DNA from: Oscillospiraceae bacterium
Lineage (GTDB): Bacteria > Bacillota > Clostridia > Oscillospirales > Acutalibacteraceae
Direction: 5' to 3'
Assembly: GCA_025757685.1 (NCBI GenBank)
Contig: CP107220.1
Coordinates: forward strand, 1,071,001 to 1,135,000
DNA length: 64,000 bases
The notes beneath the pieces were generated by a model. It saw nothing but the letters and a program-made list of their open reading frames with translations, had not been told where the DNA came from and ran no database searches. Both the position numbers and the translations under genes were made by a program. The first letter of the stretch is position 1, and every line of letters begins with the position of its first letter. This document shows positions 26,063 to 35,030 of the stretch, piece by piece.

Positions 26063-28870
26063 ATGAAAAGCAATCCACTGGAAAAAATGAAAAAGCGCAG
26101 CCCGCGCACCCAGTTCTTTTGGTGCTATACCCTGGGCTTTTTGCTTTGCGCTGCCGGGTGCTACTGTTGGTTTCTGATCAAGGGCAAGACCCTGATCGTA
26201 GACAGCGACGGCTGGCGCCAGCACTTTGCCGCCTTTGTGTATCTGGGCCAATACGGTCGTGAGGTGGCCCGCACCCTTCTGGCCACCCACAAGCTGGTAC
26301 TGCCCCAATGGGACTTTTCCATCGGGCTGGGCAGCGATGTGCTCACCACCCTGCACTTTTACGCCATCGGCGATCCGCTGGATCTGCTCAGCGTGGTGTG
26401 CCCCACCCGCTATGCAGCGTATCTTTACAGCTTTTTATCCTTGCTGCGACTGTATCTGTCCGGCCTGGCCTTCGGTGCTTTCTGCTTTGTGAAAAAGCAG
26501 CGCCGGGTAGGCGGCGTCACCGTCGGTGCGCTGGTGTATGTGTTCACCCTGTACAGCCTGTTCATCGTCTCTCACCATCCGTTCTTTGCCTTGCCCATGG
26601 TGTTTCTGCCCCTGTTGCTGCTGGGTGTGGAGCAGATCTTGGCAGGCAAGCGGCCGTATCTGTTTATCTTCATTGTTTTTTTGGCCGCCGTCAGCAATTT
26701 TTACTTTTTCTATATGCTGGCCATCATCACGGCGTTGTACACGCTGTATCAGCTGATTTGCCGTTTCCGGCACCGGGGCAAAGCTGCGGTGGGCAAGTTC
26801 TTTCAAATCACCGGCTGTGCCTTGCTGGGCGTAGTGCTCAGTGCCGTGGTACTGCTGCCGGTGGTGCTGGCCTTTATGGGTGACAGCCGCTCTGCCGAGA
26901 GCTATGTGCGCACCTGGGTCTACAGTGCGGATTACTACCGCAACTTCTTGTCCGCCCTGTTCACCGCAGAGACCAAGCTGGGCTACCTGACCTTCCTTGG
27001 CTACAACGCGGTGGCGTTCCCGGCTATCTGCCTGCTGTTCTTTATCAAGAACAAGCAATACCGCCCGCTGCGGGTGGTGTTCCTAATCGCCACTGCGCTG
27101 CTGCTGATCCCGGTATTCGGCTGGGGTATGAATGGCTTTTCTTATGTAGCCAATCGCTGGGTGTGGGCCTACGGTATGATCGTGGCATACATTGTGGCAA
27201 CCACCTGGCAGCACCTGCGCCAAATCAGCATTGGTAAGGGCGTGGCGGTTATTGCCGCCCTGGCGATGTACTCCTTAGTTGCCATTCCCCTTATGAATAC
27301 AGACACCCGCAATGTGGGCGTTTCCGTTCTGCTGGCATTTCTGCTGGTGATCGTGTGTATGTTCGGCCCCAAAATGCCTAAGAAATATATGGCCCCGGTG
27401 CTGGCGCTGGTACTGGTGTTTACCTCCTTTGCAGGTAACGCCGCCTACTTTTACAGCCACCACGGCCAAAACCACATTGCCCGCTATGTGAGCTACAGCG
27501 ATGTGAACAAAAAGCTAAAATCCACTGCCGCTCGCAAGGTGAAGAAAGCCACCAAGAACGACGACAGCTTTTATCGTTACAGCGGAGACAAGGTCAATTA
27601 CAACGAGGCGCTCACCGCCGGTATGAACGGCACCTCTTTCTACTGGAGCTTGCAAAACAAGCACCTGACCCGGTTTATTACGGAGACAGAGCAACCGGCC
27701 AACGCCGCCTATATGATCCGCAGCTTTAACAGCTCTGCCGCCTTGAACGCGGTAAACAGCGTAAAATACTACGCCAAGCAGAGCAAGACCGCCCTACCCT
27801 ACGGTTTTACCAAGATCAGCGGCAAGGTGTATCAAAACGAGAACGCCCTGCCTTTGGGCTACACCACCGCCCATGTGATCACCCGGGCGGAGTACGAAAA
27901 GCTGTCCTCTCTGGAGAAGCAGCAGACCCTGCTGCAAGGGGTGGTGCTGGACAGCGTACCCACCGGTATGACCGCCACCACGCCCACCTTTACAGACAAG
28001 AGCCTGCCCTACACCATCGTAGGCAATGACGACGCCGCCGTGGAGGGTCAAAAGCTGCACATTTACAAGAAAAAAGGCAGCGTGACCATTCAGTTCACCG
28101 GCAGCGCCGCACAGGAAACCTACCTGCGCTTTACGCTGAAAGACTACACCGATTACCCGGCGTACACCTACTACAAGACCCAGGAGAACGACCCACTGCA
28201 CCGCTATTCCACAGAGAAGTGGAACAAAAAGGACGAGATCGACCAAAATCTTGTTAAGATCAGCGCCCGCAAGTTCCGCCTGCCCAGTTCGCTGAACCTG
28301 CGTTTCTCTGCCCAAACGGAGAGCGGCAAGACCTACAAGACCAACACCCTCACCTGCTACTCAGACGCCTATGTGCGCTACACCGGTGCTAAGACTTACC
28401 TGGTGGGGCTGGGTTATACGGACAGCGCCAAAAAGAGCATCACCATCACCTTTGATGAGCGGGGCATTTACGACCTGGCAGACATTGAAGTGCTGGAGCA
28501 GCCGGTAGATAATGCCAAGACGCAGATCGCTGCCCTGAGCGCAGACACCATGCAAAATGTGCAGATGCGCGCCAACGCCATTACCGGCACAGTGGATCTG
28601 AAAGAGGCAAAAATACTGTGCCTATCCATCCCATACAGCAGCGGCTGGACCGCCACGATAGACGGCAAAAAAGCAGAGCTGCTGCAAGCGAACACCGCAT
28701 TCAGCGCCCTGGCGCTGGAACCCGGTAAGCACACGGTGGAGCTGCACTACCACACCCCCTACCTGCGCACCGGCGCCTGTCTGAGCGCCGCAGGCGTGGC
28801 AGCCTTTGCCGCACTGATCGTCATCACAGAGATCAACCGAAAAAAGAAAAAACAGCACCCGGCGGGCTAA
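26063..28870 (+). CDS. YfhO-family multi-pass membrane glycosyltransferase, copy 2
   Basis: 935 residues, collinear with copy 1 over its whole length; many stretches are identical or near-identical, for example 'NFYFFYMLAIITA', 'PAYTYYKTQENDPLHRY' and 'LQANTxFSALALEPG'. It begins 31 bases after copy 1 and is read in the same direction, so it arose by tandem duplication. The membrane region and the external domain are both intact with no frameshift. Divergence is clearest at the N-terminus and in the middle of the external domain, so the copies may use different acceptors or sugars. A strong terminator follows. Confidence 0.88.
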   Translation: MKSNPLEKMKKRSPRTQFFWCYTLGFLLCAAGCYCWFLIKGKTLIVDSDGWRQHFAAFVYLGQYGREVARTLLATHKLVLPQWDFSIGLGSDVLTTLHFYAIGDPLDLLSVVCPTRYAAYLYSFLSLLRLYLSGLAFGAFCFVKKQRRVGGVTVGALVYVFTLYSLFIVSHHPFFALPMVFLPLLLLGVEQILAGKRPYLFIFIVFLAAVSNFYFFYMLAIITALYTLYQLICRFRHRGKAAVGKFFQITGCALLGVVLSAVVLLPVVLAFMGDSRSAESYVRTWVYSADYYRNFLSALFTAETKLGYLTFLGYNAVAFPAICLLFFIKNKQYRPLRVVFLIATALLLIPVFGWGMNGFSYVANRWVWAYGMIVAYIVATTWQHLRQISIGKGVAVIAALAMYSLVAIPLMNTDTRNVGVSVLLAFLLVIVCMFGPKMPKKYMAPVLALVLVFTSFAGNAAYFYSHHGQNHIARYVSYSDVNKKLKSTAARKVKKATKNDDSFYRYSGDKVNYNEALTAGMNGTSFYWSLQNKHLTRFITETEQPANAAYMIRSFNSSAALNAVNSVKYYAKQSKTALPYGFTKISGKVYQNENALPLGYTTAHVITRAEYEKLSSLEKQQTLLQGVVLDSVPTGMTATTPTFTDKSLPYTIVGNDDAAVEGQKLHIYKKKGSVTIQFTGSAAQETYLRFTLKDYTDYPAYTYYKTQENDPLHRYSTEKWNKKDEIDQNLVKISARKFRLPSSLNLRFSAQTESGKTYKTNTLTCYSDAYVRYTGAKTYLVGLGYTDSAKKSITITFDERGIYDLADIEVLEQPVDNAKTQIAALSADTMQNVQMRANAITGTVDLKEAKILCLSIPYSSGWTATIDGKKAELLQANTAFSALALEPGKHTVELHYHTPYLRTGACLSAAGVAAFAALIVITEINRKKKKQHPAG

Positions 28871-28923
28871 GCCTTTACATCCGACGCCCCTTGTGCTAAA
28901 ATAACAGTAACCTGTAAAGGAGC

Positions 28924-28960
28924 GGGACAGCTGCACACCTGTGTGCAACTGTCCCTTTTG
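28924..28960 (+). terminator. Intrinsic terminator after the yfhO pair
   Basis: GGGACAG-TGCACAC pairs with GTGCA-CTGTCCC around CTGT and is followed by TTTT. It ends only eight bases before the eutA remnant, which therefore lacks its own promoter and ribosome binding site. Confidence 0.85.
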
Positions 28961-28968
28961 CGTATTTT

Positions 28969-29336
28969 ATGGAATATTTACTTTCTGCCGGGATTGATAT
29001 TGGCACCACAACCACGCACCTGGTCATCAGCCGCATCGGCATCGCCGTGGAGCGTGGCTGGGGCACGGTGCCCAAGGCCGAGATCAAAGAAAAAACAATT
29101 CTATACCAAAGTCCCATTTACTTTACCCCGCTGGCAGACGGTCAAATTGACCTGCCCCGGGTGCAGACCATCATCCACCTGGAGCTGGAAAAGGCCGGTA
29201 CAACGCCCGACCGGATATGAGCGAGAGCGACTACACCGTGGTGTCCAACATCAGCCGCTACGGTATGGCACCGGTAGAAGCCGGAGCCTATATTGCCGAC
29301 GTGATCCAAGACCTGCTGCAAAAGGGCGGAAAGTAA
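28969..29336 (+). pseudogene. Deletion scar: start of eutA joined to end of eutC
   Basis: The first 83 codons match the N-terminus of EutA, the ethanolamine ammonia-lyase reactivating factor ('LLSAGIDIGTTTTHLVISR', 'IEIKEKTILYQSPIYFTP'-like). After a stop at 29218 a second frame (29217-29336, 39 codons) matches the extreme C-terminus of EutC, the small ammonia-lyase subunit ('YTVVSNISRYGMAPVEAGAY', ending 'QDLLQKGGK'). In Firmicutes the usual order is eutA-eutB-eutC, so one internal deletion would remove most of eutA, all of eutB and most of eutC and produce exactly this join. There is no ribosome binding site before the eutA part. The residue matches are from memory of the families. Confidence 0.7.
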
Positions 29337-29344
29337 AGACAAAC

Positions 29345-29384
29345 AAAAAAAGCCTGTTGTCTGCTGTGGACAACAGGCTTTTTA
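29345..29384. terminator. Bidirectional terminator after the eut remnant and araC
   Basis: AAAAAGCCTGTTGTC pairs perfectly with GACAACAGGCTTTTT around a seven-base loop. It serves the plus-strand remnant and the minus-strand AraC gene, whose stop is two bases away. Confidence 0.9.
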
Positions 29385-29385
29385 T

Positions 29386-30216
29386 TTAGTTTCTGTAAGC
29401 GGTAGGCGTGGTTCCCTTTAGCTGCTTGAACACCCGAGAAAAATAACTCATATCGTTAAACCCGCAGACAAAGGCGATCTCCGTCACGCTTTTATCTGTT
29501 AAGGTCAACCGCTCGCAGGCACATTCAATGCGGTAATAGTTCAGGTACGCAATGGGAGTCCTGCCGGTGAGCGCTGCAAAAGCACGACAAAAATACCGGG
29601 GCGACATGCCCGCCACAGCTGCCAATTCATCCAAAGTAATGGGCTCGCCGTAGTTATTGCGGATATAGGTGAGCACATTTTTCATCCGGGTGATCTGCTG
29701 GCGGCTTTGTGGCGGTTTGATGTCGCTGTGCATACCCAAAAGGCAGCCCAGCAATTGCCACAGCAGCCCCACGGTGGTCCACTCATAGCCCAGCTGCTCC
29801 CGCTCCATAGCATCAAAAATGCGATCCGCCAGCGCCGCCTCCGTGCTGCCCTTGGCTAAGCGGCCGGAAAAGCCATTCTCGCTGGCCAGGAATGCTGCCG
29901 CCGACTTGGTGCACACCGGGGTATCCTGGAGCAAGGTACCCAAGTCAAATACCACACACTCGTAAATACAGTCGTGGGGCGCACCTCCATGGATCACCCC
30001 GTCGGCGATCCAGGCGCTGTCCCCGGCTTGCAACTCCATCTGGCGGCCGTCCAAGCTTAGGGTAAAGCTGCCTTGCAACACCAAGATGAGCTCATATTCC
30101 AGGTGCCAGTGCAGGGGCATTTGGTACCGGGGCGCGCCCGGCTCCACATAATAAAGCTCTATGGGAAAATCAAAAGTGCCCCGCTTTTTGTCCTCATGCA
30201 ATTCGCTGTAATTCAT
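29386..30216 (-). CDS. AraC-family transcriptional regulator of the fucose operon
   Basis: 276 residues. The N-terminal half is a cupin-like sugar-sensing domain ('MPLHWHLEYELILVLQGSFT' with metal-type histidines), and the C-terminal 100 residues contain the two helix-turn-helix motifs of AraC/XylS proteins ('DELAAVAGMSPRYFCRAF' and 'TEIAFVCGFNDMSYFSRVFK'). It is transcribed away from the fucose genes across a 134-base gap that carries three GTGC direct repeats 13 bases apart. It is probably an activator responding to L-fucose or an intermediate, which is inference from position. Confidence 0.9.
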   Translation of the reverse strand: MNYSELHEDKKRGTFDFPIELYYVEPGAPRYQMPLHWHLEYELILVLQGSFTLSLDGRQMELQAGDSAWIADGVIHGGAPHDCIYECVVFDLGTLLQDTPVCTKSAAAFLASENGFSGRLAKGSTEAALADRIFDAMEREQLGYEWTTVGLLWQLLGCLLGMHSDIKPPQSRQQITRMKNVLTYIRNNYGEPITLDELAAVAGMSPRYFCRAFAALTGRTPIAYLNYYRIECACERLTLTDKSVTEIAFVCGFNDMSYFSRVFKQLKGTTPTAYRN

Positions 30217-30236
30217 AGACCCTCAAAAAGTGAATA

Positions 30237-30293
30237 TTGTGCTACTCGCAAGTGCATATCCTGCGTGCAAAGAATATTTATATCTAATATAAT
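30237..30293 (+). promoter_or_regulatory. fuc promoter with three direct repeats, candidate AraC operator
   Basis: A good -10 box TATAAT lies at 30288-30293, but the -35 region at 30265-30270 (GTGCAA) is poor, as expected of an activated promoter. GTGC occurs at 30239, 30252 and 30265, exactly 13 bases apart, with the last copy overlapping the -35. Confidence 0.55.
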
Positions 30294-30350
30294 ACAATTA
30301 GCATACCATGGCGGGCTTGGATTGTCAACCATGGGCAAGGAGGTTTATCT

Positions 30351-31061
30351 ATGCAAAATATCAACGAGATCAAGGACCAGATTTGCGATGTTTGCCACAA
30401 AATGTGGCGGCTGGGCTGGGTGGCCGCCAATGACGGCAATGTGAGTGTGCGGCTGGAGGACGGTCGAATTCTTGCCACCCCCACCGGTATGAGCAAATCC
30501 TTTATTACCCCGGAAAAGCTGGTGCTGCTGGATCCGGAGGGCAATGTGTTGGAAGCCGCGGACGGCCTGCGCCCCTCCAGCGAAATCAAAATGCACCTAC
30601 GCTGCTACGACAAGCGGGACGATGTGATGAGCGTGATCCATGCCCATCCGCCGGGAGCAACCGGCTTTGCCGTGGCACACAAGGCCATGGATATGTACAA
30701 TATGATCGAAGATGTGGCCGTCATCGGTGCCGTACCGCTGACACCTTACGGTACCCCTTCTACCGTGGAAGTGCCCAACGCGATTGAGCCGTACCTGGAG
30801 GCGCACGATGTGATGCTGCTGGAGAACCACGGTGCACTGGCCGTTGGCAGCGATGTCATCACTGCCTTTTATCGTATGGAAAGCCTGGAACTTTGGGCCA
30901 AGATCACCATTAACGCTGTGATCCTGGGCGGCAGCCATGACATCAGCCGAGACAATATTCAAAAGCTCATTGATCTGCGGGGCTATTACAGAGTCACCGG
31001 CCGTCACCCGGGCTACAAACAATTTAACCCGGATGACGAACTGCTGCACAAGAAAGACTAA
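30351..31061 (+). CDS. fucA: L-fuculose-1-phosphate aldolase
   Basis: 236 residues of the class II aldolase/AraD family. It splits L-fuculose-1-phosphate into dihydroxyacetone phosphate and L-lactaldehyde. Seen are 'GWVAANDGNVSVRLEDG', 'SEIKMHL' with the catalytic Glu, 'HAHPPGATGFAVA' with two zinc histidines and 'LLENHGALAVG' with the third. An AAGGAGG site precedes the ATG. First gene of the operon fucA-fucU-kinase-fucI. Confidence 0.93.
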   Translation: MQNINEIKDQICDVCHKMWRLGWVAANDGNVSVRLEDGRILATPTGMSKSFITPEKLVLLDPEGNVLEAADGLRPSSEIKMHLRCYDKRDDVMSVIHAHPPGATGFAVAHKAMDMYNMIEDVAVIGAVPLTPYGTPSTVEVPNAIEPYLEAHDVMLLENHGALAVGSDVITAFYRMESLELWAKITINAVILGGSHDISRDNIQKLIDLRGYYRVTGRHPGYKQFNPDDELLHKKD

Positions 31062-31071
31062 GGAGTAGGCT

Positions 31072-31512
31072 ATGTTAAAAGGAATTTCTCCCCTACTGTC
31101 CCCGGAACTGCTAAAGGCCCTGGACGAAATGGGCCACGGCGACACTCTGGTAATCGCTGACGGCAACTTCCCGGCAGAGAGTGTCGGCAAAAACGCCAAG
31201 GTGATCCGTGCAGACGGTCACGGCGTGCCGGAGCTGCTGGATGCGGTACTGGCGCTGTTGCCTCTGGATGCCTATGTGGACGCCCCCGTATCCCTGATGG
31301 AAGTGGTGCCCGGCGACACCTGCGGCACACCCAAGATTTGGGACAAATACAAGGACATTCTTCACCGGCACGAGCCGGAACACAGCGGTATTCAAATGGT
31401 GGAGCGCTTTGCATTCTATGAAAAAGCAAAGGATGCTTACTTGATTATCGCCACCGGCGAGACCGCCATTTATGCCAACATTCTGCTGCAAAAAGGCGTG
31501 GTGCAGGCATGA
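31072..31512 (+). CDS. fucU: L-fucose mutarotase
   Basis: 146 residues of the RbsD/FucU family, which interconverts the anomers of fucose and speeds supply to the isomerase. The N-terminal 'LKGISPLLSPELLKALDEMGHGD' region carries the conserved His, and 'ADGNFPAES' and a C-terminal 'IATGETAIYANILLQKG' are also family-like. Four-base overlap with the kinase start. The length is normal for FucU. Confidence 0.92.
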   Translation: MLKGISPLLSPELLKALDEMGHGDTLVIADGNFPAESVGKNAKVIRADGHGVPELLDAVLALLPLDAYVDAPVSLMEVVPGDTCGTPKIWDKYKDILHRHEPEHSGIQMVERFAFYEKAKDAYLIIATGETAIYANILLQKGVVQA

Positions 31513-32924
31513 AAAAGACCGTAGTTGCCTTTGACTTCGGCGCGTCCAGCGGGCGTGCTATTGCCGGTACTTATCAAGACGGCAGACTGGAATATAAGGA
31601 AGTCCACCGATTTGACAATATCCCGGTAGATGACGACGGCCGTATGTGCCACAACTTCCCTGCCATTTGTAAGGAAGTAGACGCGGCGCTCTCTAAAATG
31701 AACAGCGCCGACGGCCTGAGCTTTGACACTTGGGGTGTGGACTACGGCTTGCTGAACAAAAGCGGCAACCTGCTGCGCCTGCCCTGCCATTACAGAGACA
31801 CCCGCACCGCCGGAACGGTAGAGAAAGTGCTGAAAAAAATACCGGCAGACAATCTGTACCGAGCCACCGGCAATCAGATTATGGAGATCAACACCCTGTT
31901 CCAGTTGACCACGGAAGACACTGCCGGTGCAGAGAAGCTGCTGTTTATGCCGGACTTATTTGCCCACCATCTGTGCGGCAGTATGCAAACGGAACCCACC
32001 ATTGCTTCCACCTCTCAGATGCTGGATCCGGTCAACCAAACCTGGCGGACAGATATTGCCAAGGCCTGCGGCATTGACCCGCAGCTGCTGCCCGCCGTAG
32101 GCCCGTCGGCTACCGTTCTGGGTAAAACAGGCGGCGGCATACAGGTGATCGCCAGCGCCGGGCACGACACCCAGTGCGCCGTAGCGGCCATGCCTGCCGC
32201 TGCCGGTGAGCAGCCGGCATTCCTGTCCTGCGGCACCTGGTCACTGATCGGCTGCGAGCTGGACGAACCCATCCTAACGCCGGAGAGCCAGGCGGACGAT
32301 TTGTCCAACGAACAGGGTGCCAACGGAAAGACCAATTACTTAAAGAACATCAGCGGTCTGTGGCTGATCCAGGAGACCCGGCGAGCCTATCGCCGTGCAG
32401 GCGCAGAATACAGCTACAACGACTTAGAGCAGCTGGCGCGGGCGGCGGAGCCGTTCACCTGCTTTATCGACCCGGACGACCCTCGCTTTTCCACCCCCGG
32501 CGATCTGCCGGAACGGATCCGTGACTTTTGCCGGGAGACCGGACAGCCGGTACCGGAAAGCGTAGGCGCCGTGGTACGCTGCATTTACGAGAGTCTGGCC
32601 ATGAAGTACCGCTTTGCTTTGGATCAGATCAGCGCCCGCACCGGGCGGCAATTCAATGTGCTGCACCTGCTGGGCGGTGGTACCAAAGACGGCTTCCTTT
32701 GTCAAATGACGGCAGACAGCCTGGCTTTCCCGGTGATTGCCGGACCTACGGAGGCCACGGCTCTGGGCAATATGCTGCTGCAACTGATCGCACTAGACCA
32801 GCTACCGGATGTGGCAGCCGGTCGGGAGCTGATCCGCAAAACCGAGACCTTAAAAACCTATGAACCTAAGCCCACGGCAGCCCGAGACCGGGCGTACCGT
32901 GACTTTCAAAACATATTGCGCTAA
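31509..32924 (+). CDS. FGGY kinase, rhamnulokinase-like, probable fuculokinase
   Basis: 471 residues with the two FGGY domains. 'AFDFGASSGRAI' is the N-terminal phosphate loop, and 'LLGGGTKDGFLCQMTAD' and 'GPTEATALGNMLLQ' form the C-terminal ATP site. The sequence style is that of rhamnulokinase (RhaB), not of E. coli FucK, but the operon supplies fucose enzymes only, so L-fuculose is the likely substrate. No rhamnose isomerase or rhamnulose aldolase is nearby. The start overlaps the fucU stop. Confidence 0.85.
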   Translation: MKKTVVAFDFGASSGRAIAGTYQDGRLEYKEVHRFDNIPVDDDGRMCHNFPAICKEVDAALSKMNSADGLSFDTWGVDYGLLNKSGNLLRLPCHYRDTRTAGTVEKVLKKIPADNLYRATGNQIMEINTLFQLTTEDTAGAEKLLFMPDLFAHHLCGSMQTEPTIASTSQMLDPVNQTWRTDIAKACGIDPQLLPAVGPSATVLGKTGGGIQVIASAGHDTQCAVAAMPAAAGEQPAFLSCGTWSLIGCELDEPILTPESQADDLSNEQGANGKTNYLKNISGLWLIQETRRAYRRAGAEYSYNDLEQLARAAEPFTCFIDPDDPRFSTPGDLPERIRDFCRETGQPVPESVGAVVRCIYESLAMKYRFALDQISARTGRQFNVLHLLGGGTKDGFLCQMTADSLAFPVIAGPTEATALGNMLLQLIALDQLPDVAAGRELIRKTETLKTYEPKPTAARDRAYRDFQNILR

Positions 32925-32945
32925 GCGCAAACGGAGGTAATGACG

Positions 32946-34730
32946 ATGACTTATCCAAAAATCGGTATTCGCCCCACCATTGACGGCCGCTGGGGCGGCG
33001 TGCGGGAGAGCCTGGAGGCGCAGACCATGGGCATGGCCACCGCAGCCAAAGCGCTGATTGAAGAAAATCTGCACTATCCGGACGGCACGCCGGTACAGTG
33101 CGTGCTCTCCCCCACCACCATCGGCGGCGGCGCAGAGGCAGCCAAGTGCGCCGAATACTTTGCCGGCGAGAATGTGGTGGCCACCCTGACGGTGACCCCC
33201 TGCTGGTGCTACGGATCAGAGACCTTTGACATGGACCCCCACACCATTAAGGCGGTTTGGGGCTTTAACGGCACGGAGCGCCCCGGCGCTGTGTACCTGG
33301 CCGCCGTCATGGCTGCTTACGCGCAAAAGGGACTGCCTGCCTTCTCCATTTACGGCCATGATGTGCAGGATATGACGGATAAAGAGATCCCTGCCGATGT
33401 GGCAGAGAAGATCTTGCGCTTTGCCCACGCAGCCGCTGCGGTAGGCTGGATGAAGAACAAGGCCTATGTGAACCTGGGCGGCATTGCCATGGGTATTGCC
33501 GGCAGCTTCTGCAACGCAGAAATGTTCCAAAAATACTTTGGCATTCGTGCCGAGTGGGTAGATATGACCGAGATTGTGCGCCGGATCACCCTGGGCATTT
33601 ACGATCATGACGAGTTTGACAAGGCGCTGAGCTGGGTTAAAGCCAACTGCAAAGAGGGCTTTGACTGCAACGCCGGTAAGGACTTGCCGGAGATCATTCG
33701 CAAGTCCAAGGTGGTAGACCCGGACAAGGACTGGGCGTTCATCACCAAGATGACCATGATCATGCGGGATATTTTGTACGGCAATCCCAAGCTGGACGAA
33801 ATGGGCTGGCACGAGGAAGCTCTGGGCAAGAACGCCATTGCCGGCGGCTTCCAGGGGCAACGCAACTGGACCGACTGGCTGCCCAATGCGGACTTCACCG
33901 AGGCCATTATGGCTTCCAGCTTTGACTGGAACGGCAAAAAGGCCCCCACGCCCTTTGCCACAGAGAACGATACTCTGAACGGCGTGGCGATGATGCTGGG
34001 CACCCTGGTCTCCGGCACCGCGCCTTGCTTCCACGATGTGCGCACCTATTGGAGCCCGGAGGCCTGCCAGCGGGTCACCGGAATGGCGCCCACCGGCGTG
34101 GCAAAAGATGGCTTTATCCACCTGATCAACTCCGGCGCTACCGCACTGGACGGCACCGGTGCCTGCCGCAATGCCAAGGGCGAGCCTTGCATGAAACCGT
34201 TTTGGGAAATGACGGATGCGGACATTAAAGCCTGCCTGAACGCCACCGACTGGTGCCGAGCGAACTATGAATACTTCCGCGGTGGCGGCTTCTCCAGCCA
34301 CTTCCGCTGCCGTGCAGAAATGCCCGTAACCATGCTGCGCGTGAATGTGATCGACGGCATCGGACCGGTTTTGCAACTGGCGGAGGGGTACACCGCCGAC
34401 CTGCCGGATCAGATCCACAACACCATCGACAAGCGCACAGATCCCACCTGGCCCACCACCTGGTTTTGCCCCCGACTCACCGGCGAGGGTGCCTTTAAGG
34501 ACGTGTATAGTGTGATGGCCAACTGGGGCGCCAACCACGGCGTTACCGTGTACGGCCATGTGGGCGCTGATTTGATCACCCTGGCCTCCATGCTGCGTAT
34601 CCCCGTGAATATGCACAATGTGCCGGAAGCGCAGATCTTCCGCCCCCACGCCTGGGCTGCCTTTGGCACAGAAGACCGCCAGTCCGCAGATTACCGCGCC
34701 TGCGCCACCTACGGTCCCTTGTATAAATAA
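32946..34730 (+). CDS. fucI: L-fucose isomerase
   Basis: 594 residues, converting L-fucose to L-fuculose with Mn. Typical parts are 'IGIRPTIDGRWGGVRESLE' at the start, 'KIGIRP'-type N-terminal domain, 'WGFNGTERPGAVYLAA', 'ENDTLNGVAMMLG' with a metal-binding Glu, and 'HGVTVYGHVGADLITLASML' with the metal-binding His. Two ATGs lie six bases apart; I choose the second at 32946, which is eight bases from GGAGG, while the first is too close. Last gene of the operon. It may also act on D-arabinose. Confidence 0.95.
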   Translation: MTYPKIGIRPTIDGRWGGVRESLEAQTMGMATAAKALIEENLHYPDGTPVQCVLSPTTIGGGAEAAKCAEYFAGENVVATLTVTPCWCYGSETFDMDPHTIKAVWGFNGTERPGAVYLAAVMAAYAQKGLPAFSIYGHDVQDMTDKEIPADVAEKILRFAHAAAAVGWMKNKAYVNLGGIAMGIAGSFCNAEMFQKYFGIRAEWVDMTEIVRRITLGIYDHDEFDKALSWVKANCKEGFDCNAGKDLPEIIRKSKVVDPDKDWAFITKMTMIMRDILYGNPKLDEMGWHEEALGKNAIAGGFQGQRNWTDWLPNADFTEAIMASSFDWNGKKAPTPFATENDTLNGVAMMLGTLVSGTAPCFHDVRTYWSPEACQRVTGMAPTGVAKDGFIHLINSGATALDGTGACRNAKGEPCMKPFWEMTDADIKACLNATDWCRANYEYFRGGGFSSHFRCRAEMPVTMLRVNVIDGIGPVLQLAEGYTADLPDQIHNTIDKRTDPTWPTTWFCPRLTGEGAFKDVYSVMANWGANHGVTVYGHVGADLITLASMLRIPVNMHNVPEAQIFRPHAWAAFGTEDRQSADYRACATYGPLYK

Positions 34731-34744
34731 GATCTATTAAACCT

Positions 34745-34783
34745 AACGCCATTCTGTTCTTTGAAACAGGATGGCGTTTTCTT
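34745..34783 (+). terminator. Intrinsic terminator of the fucose operon
   Basis: ACGCCATTCTGTT pairs with AACAGGATGGCGT (one wobble) around a five-base loop and is followed by TTTCTTTG. Confidence 0.85.
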
Positions 34784-34821
34784 TGTCTGTAACTTCTTCT
34801 TTTTAATTTTACAAATGCAAC

Positions 34822-34850
34822 TTGTTATGGCGGCAGAAGGATGATATAAT
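34822..34850 (+). promoter_or_regulatory. Sigma-A promoter of the structured leader
   Basis: TTGTTA, a 17-base spacer and TATAAT. The expected transcript start, six to seven bases after the -10, is right at the first base of the long inverted repeat. Confidence 0.75.
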
Positions 34851-34856
34851 GAAAGA

Positions 34857-35030
34857 GCCAAACATTATTACATTTGAACAACTCACTTGTGCAGTATGTC
34901 TTTTTATCCTTGATAAAAATGCATGCTCTTATTTGCATACTGCTTTTTAAGTGAGTTGTAATGATGTTTGGCGACAGTTGAGCTATGCGTTTTTTGTGCG
35001 TATGGCTTCTGCTGTACGCATTTTTTTATT
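34857..35030 (+). ncRNA. Candidate structured RNA: long helical leader ending in an intrinsic terminator
   Basis: The outer 16-base stem is 34857-34872 with 34957-34972 (one U-G). It continues inward as 34881-34888 with 34949-34956, then 34891-34898 with 34936-34943, leaving a bulge and small internal loops, and an apical TTTTTATC/GATAAAAA stem at 34901-34919. A separate TGCGTA/TACGCA hairpin with seven Ts follows at 34997-35027, just before the ribosome binding site of the DUF4839-like gene. It could be a cis-acting attenuator, an independent rod-shaped small RNA (about 175 bases, a size also seen for 6S RNA), or a palindromic inserted element. Confidence 0.5.

Noticed and set aside
33216..34649. 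A 477-codon open frame on the minus strand
   Set aside because: Antisense to fucI, with a His- and Gly-rich translation and no ribosome binding site.
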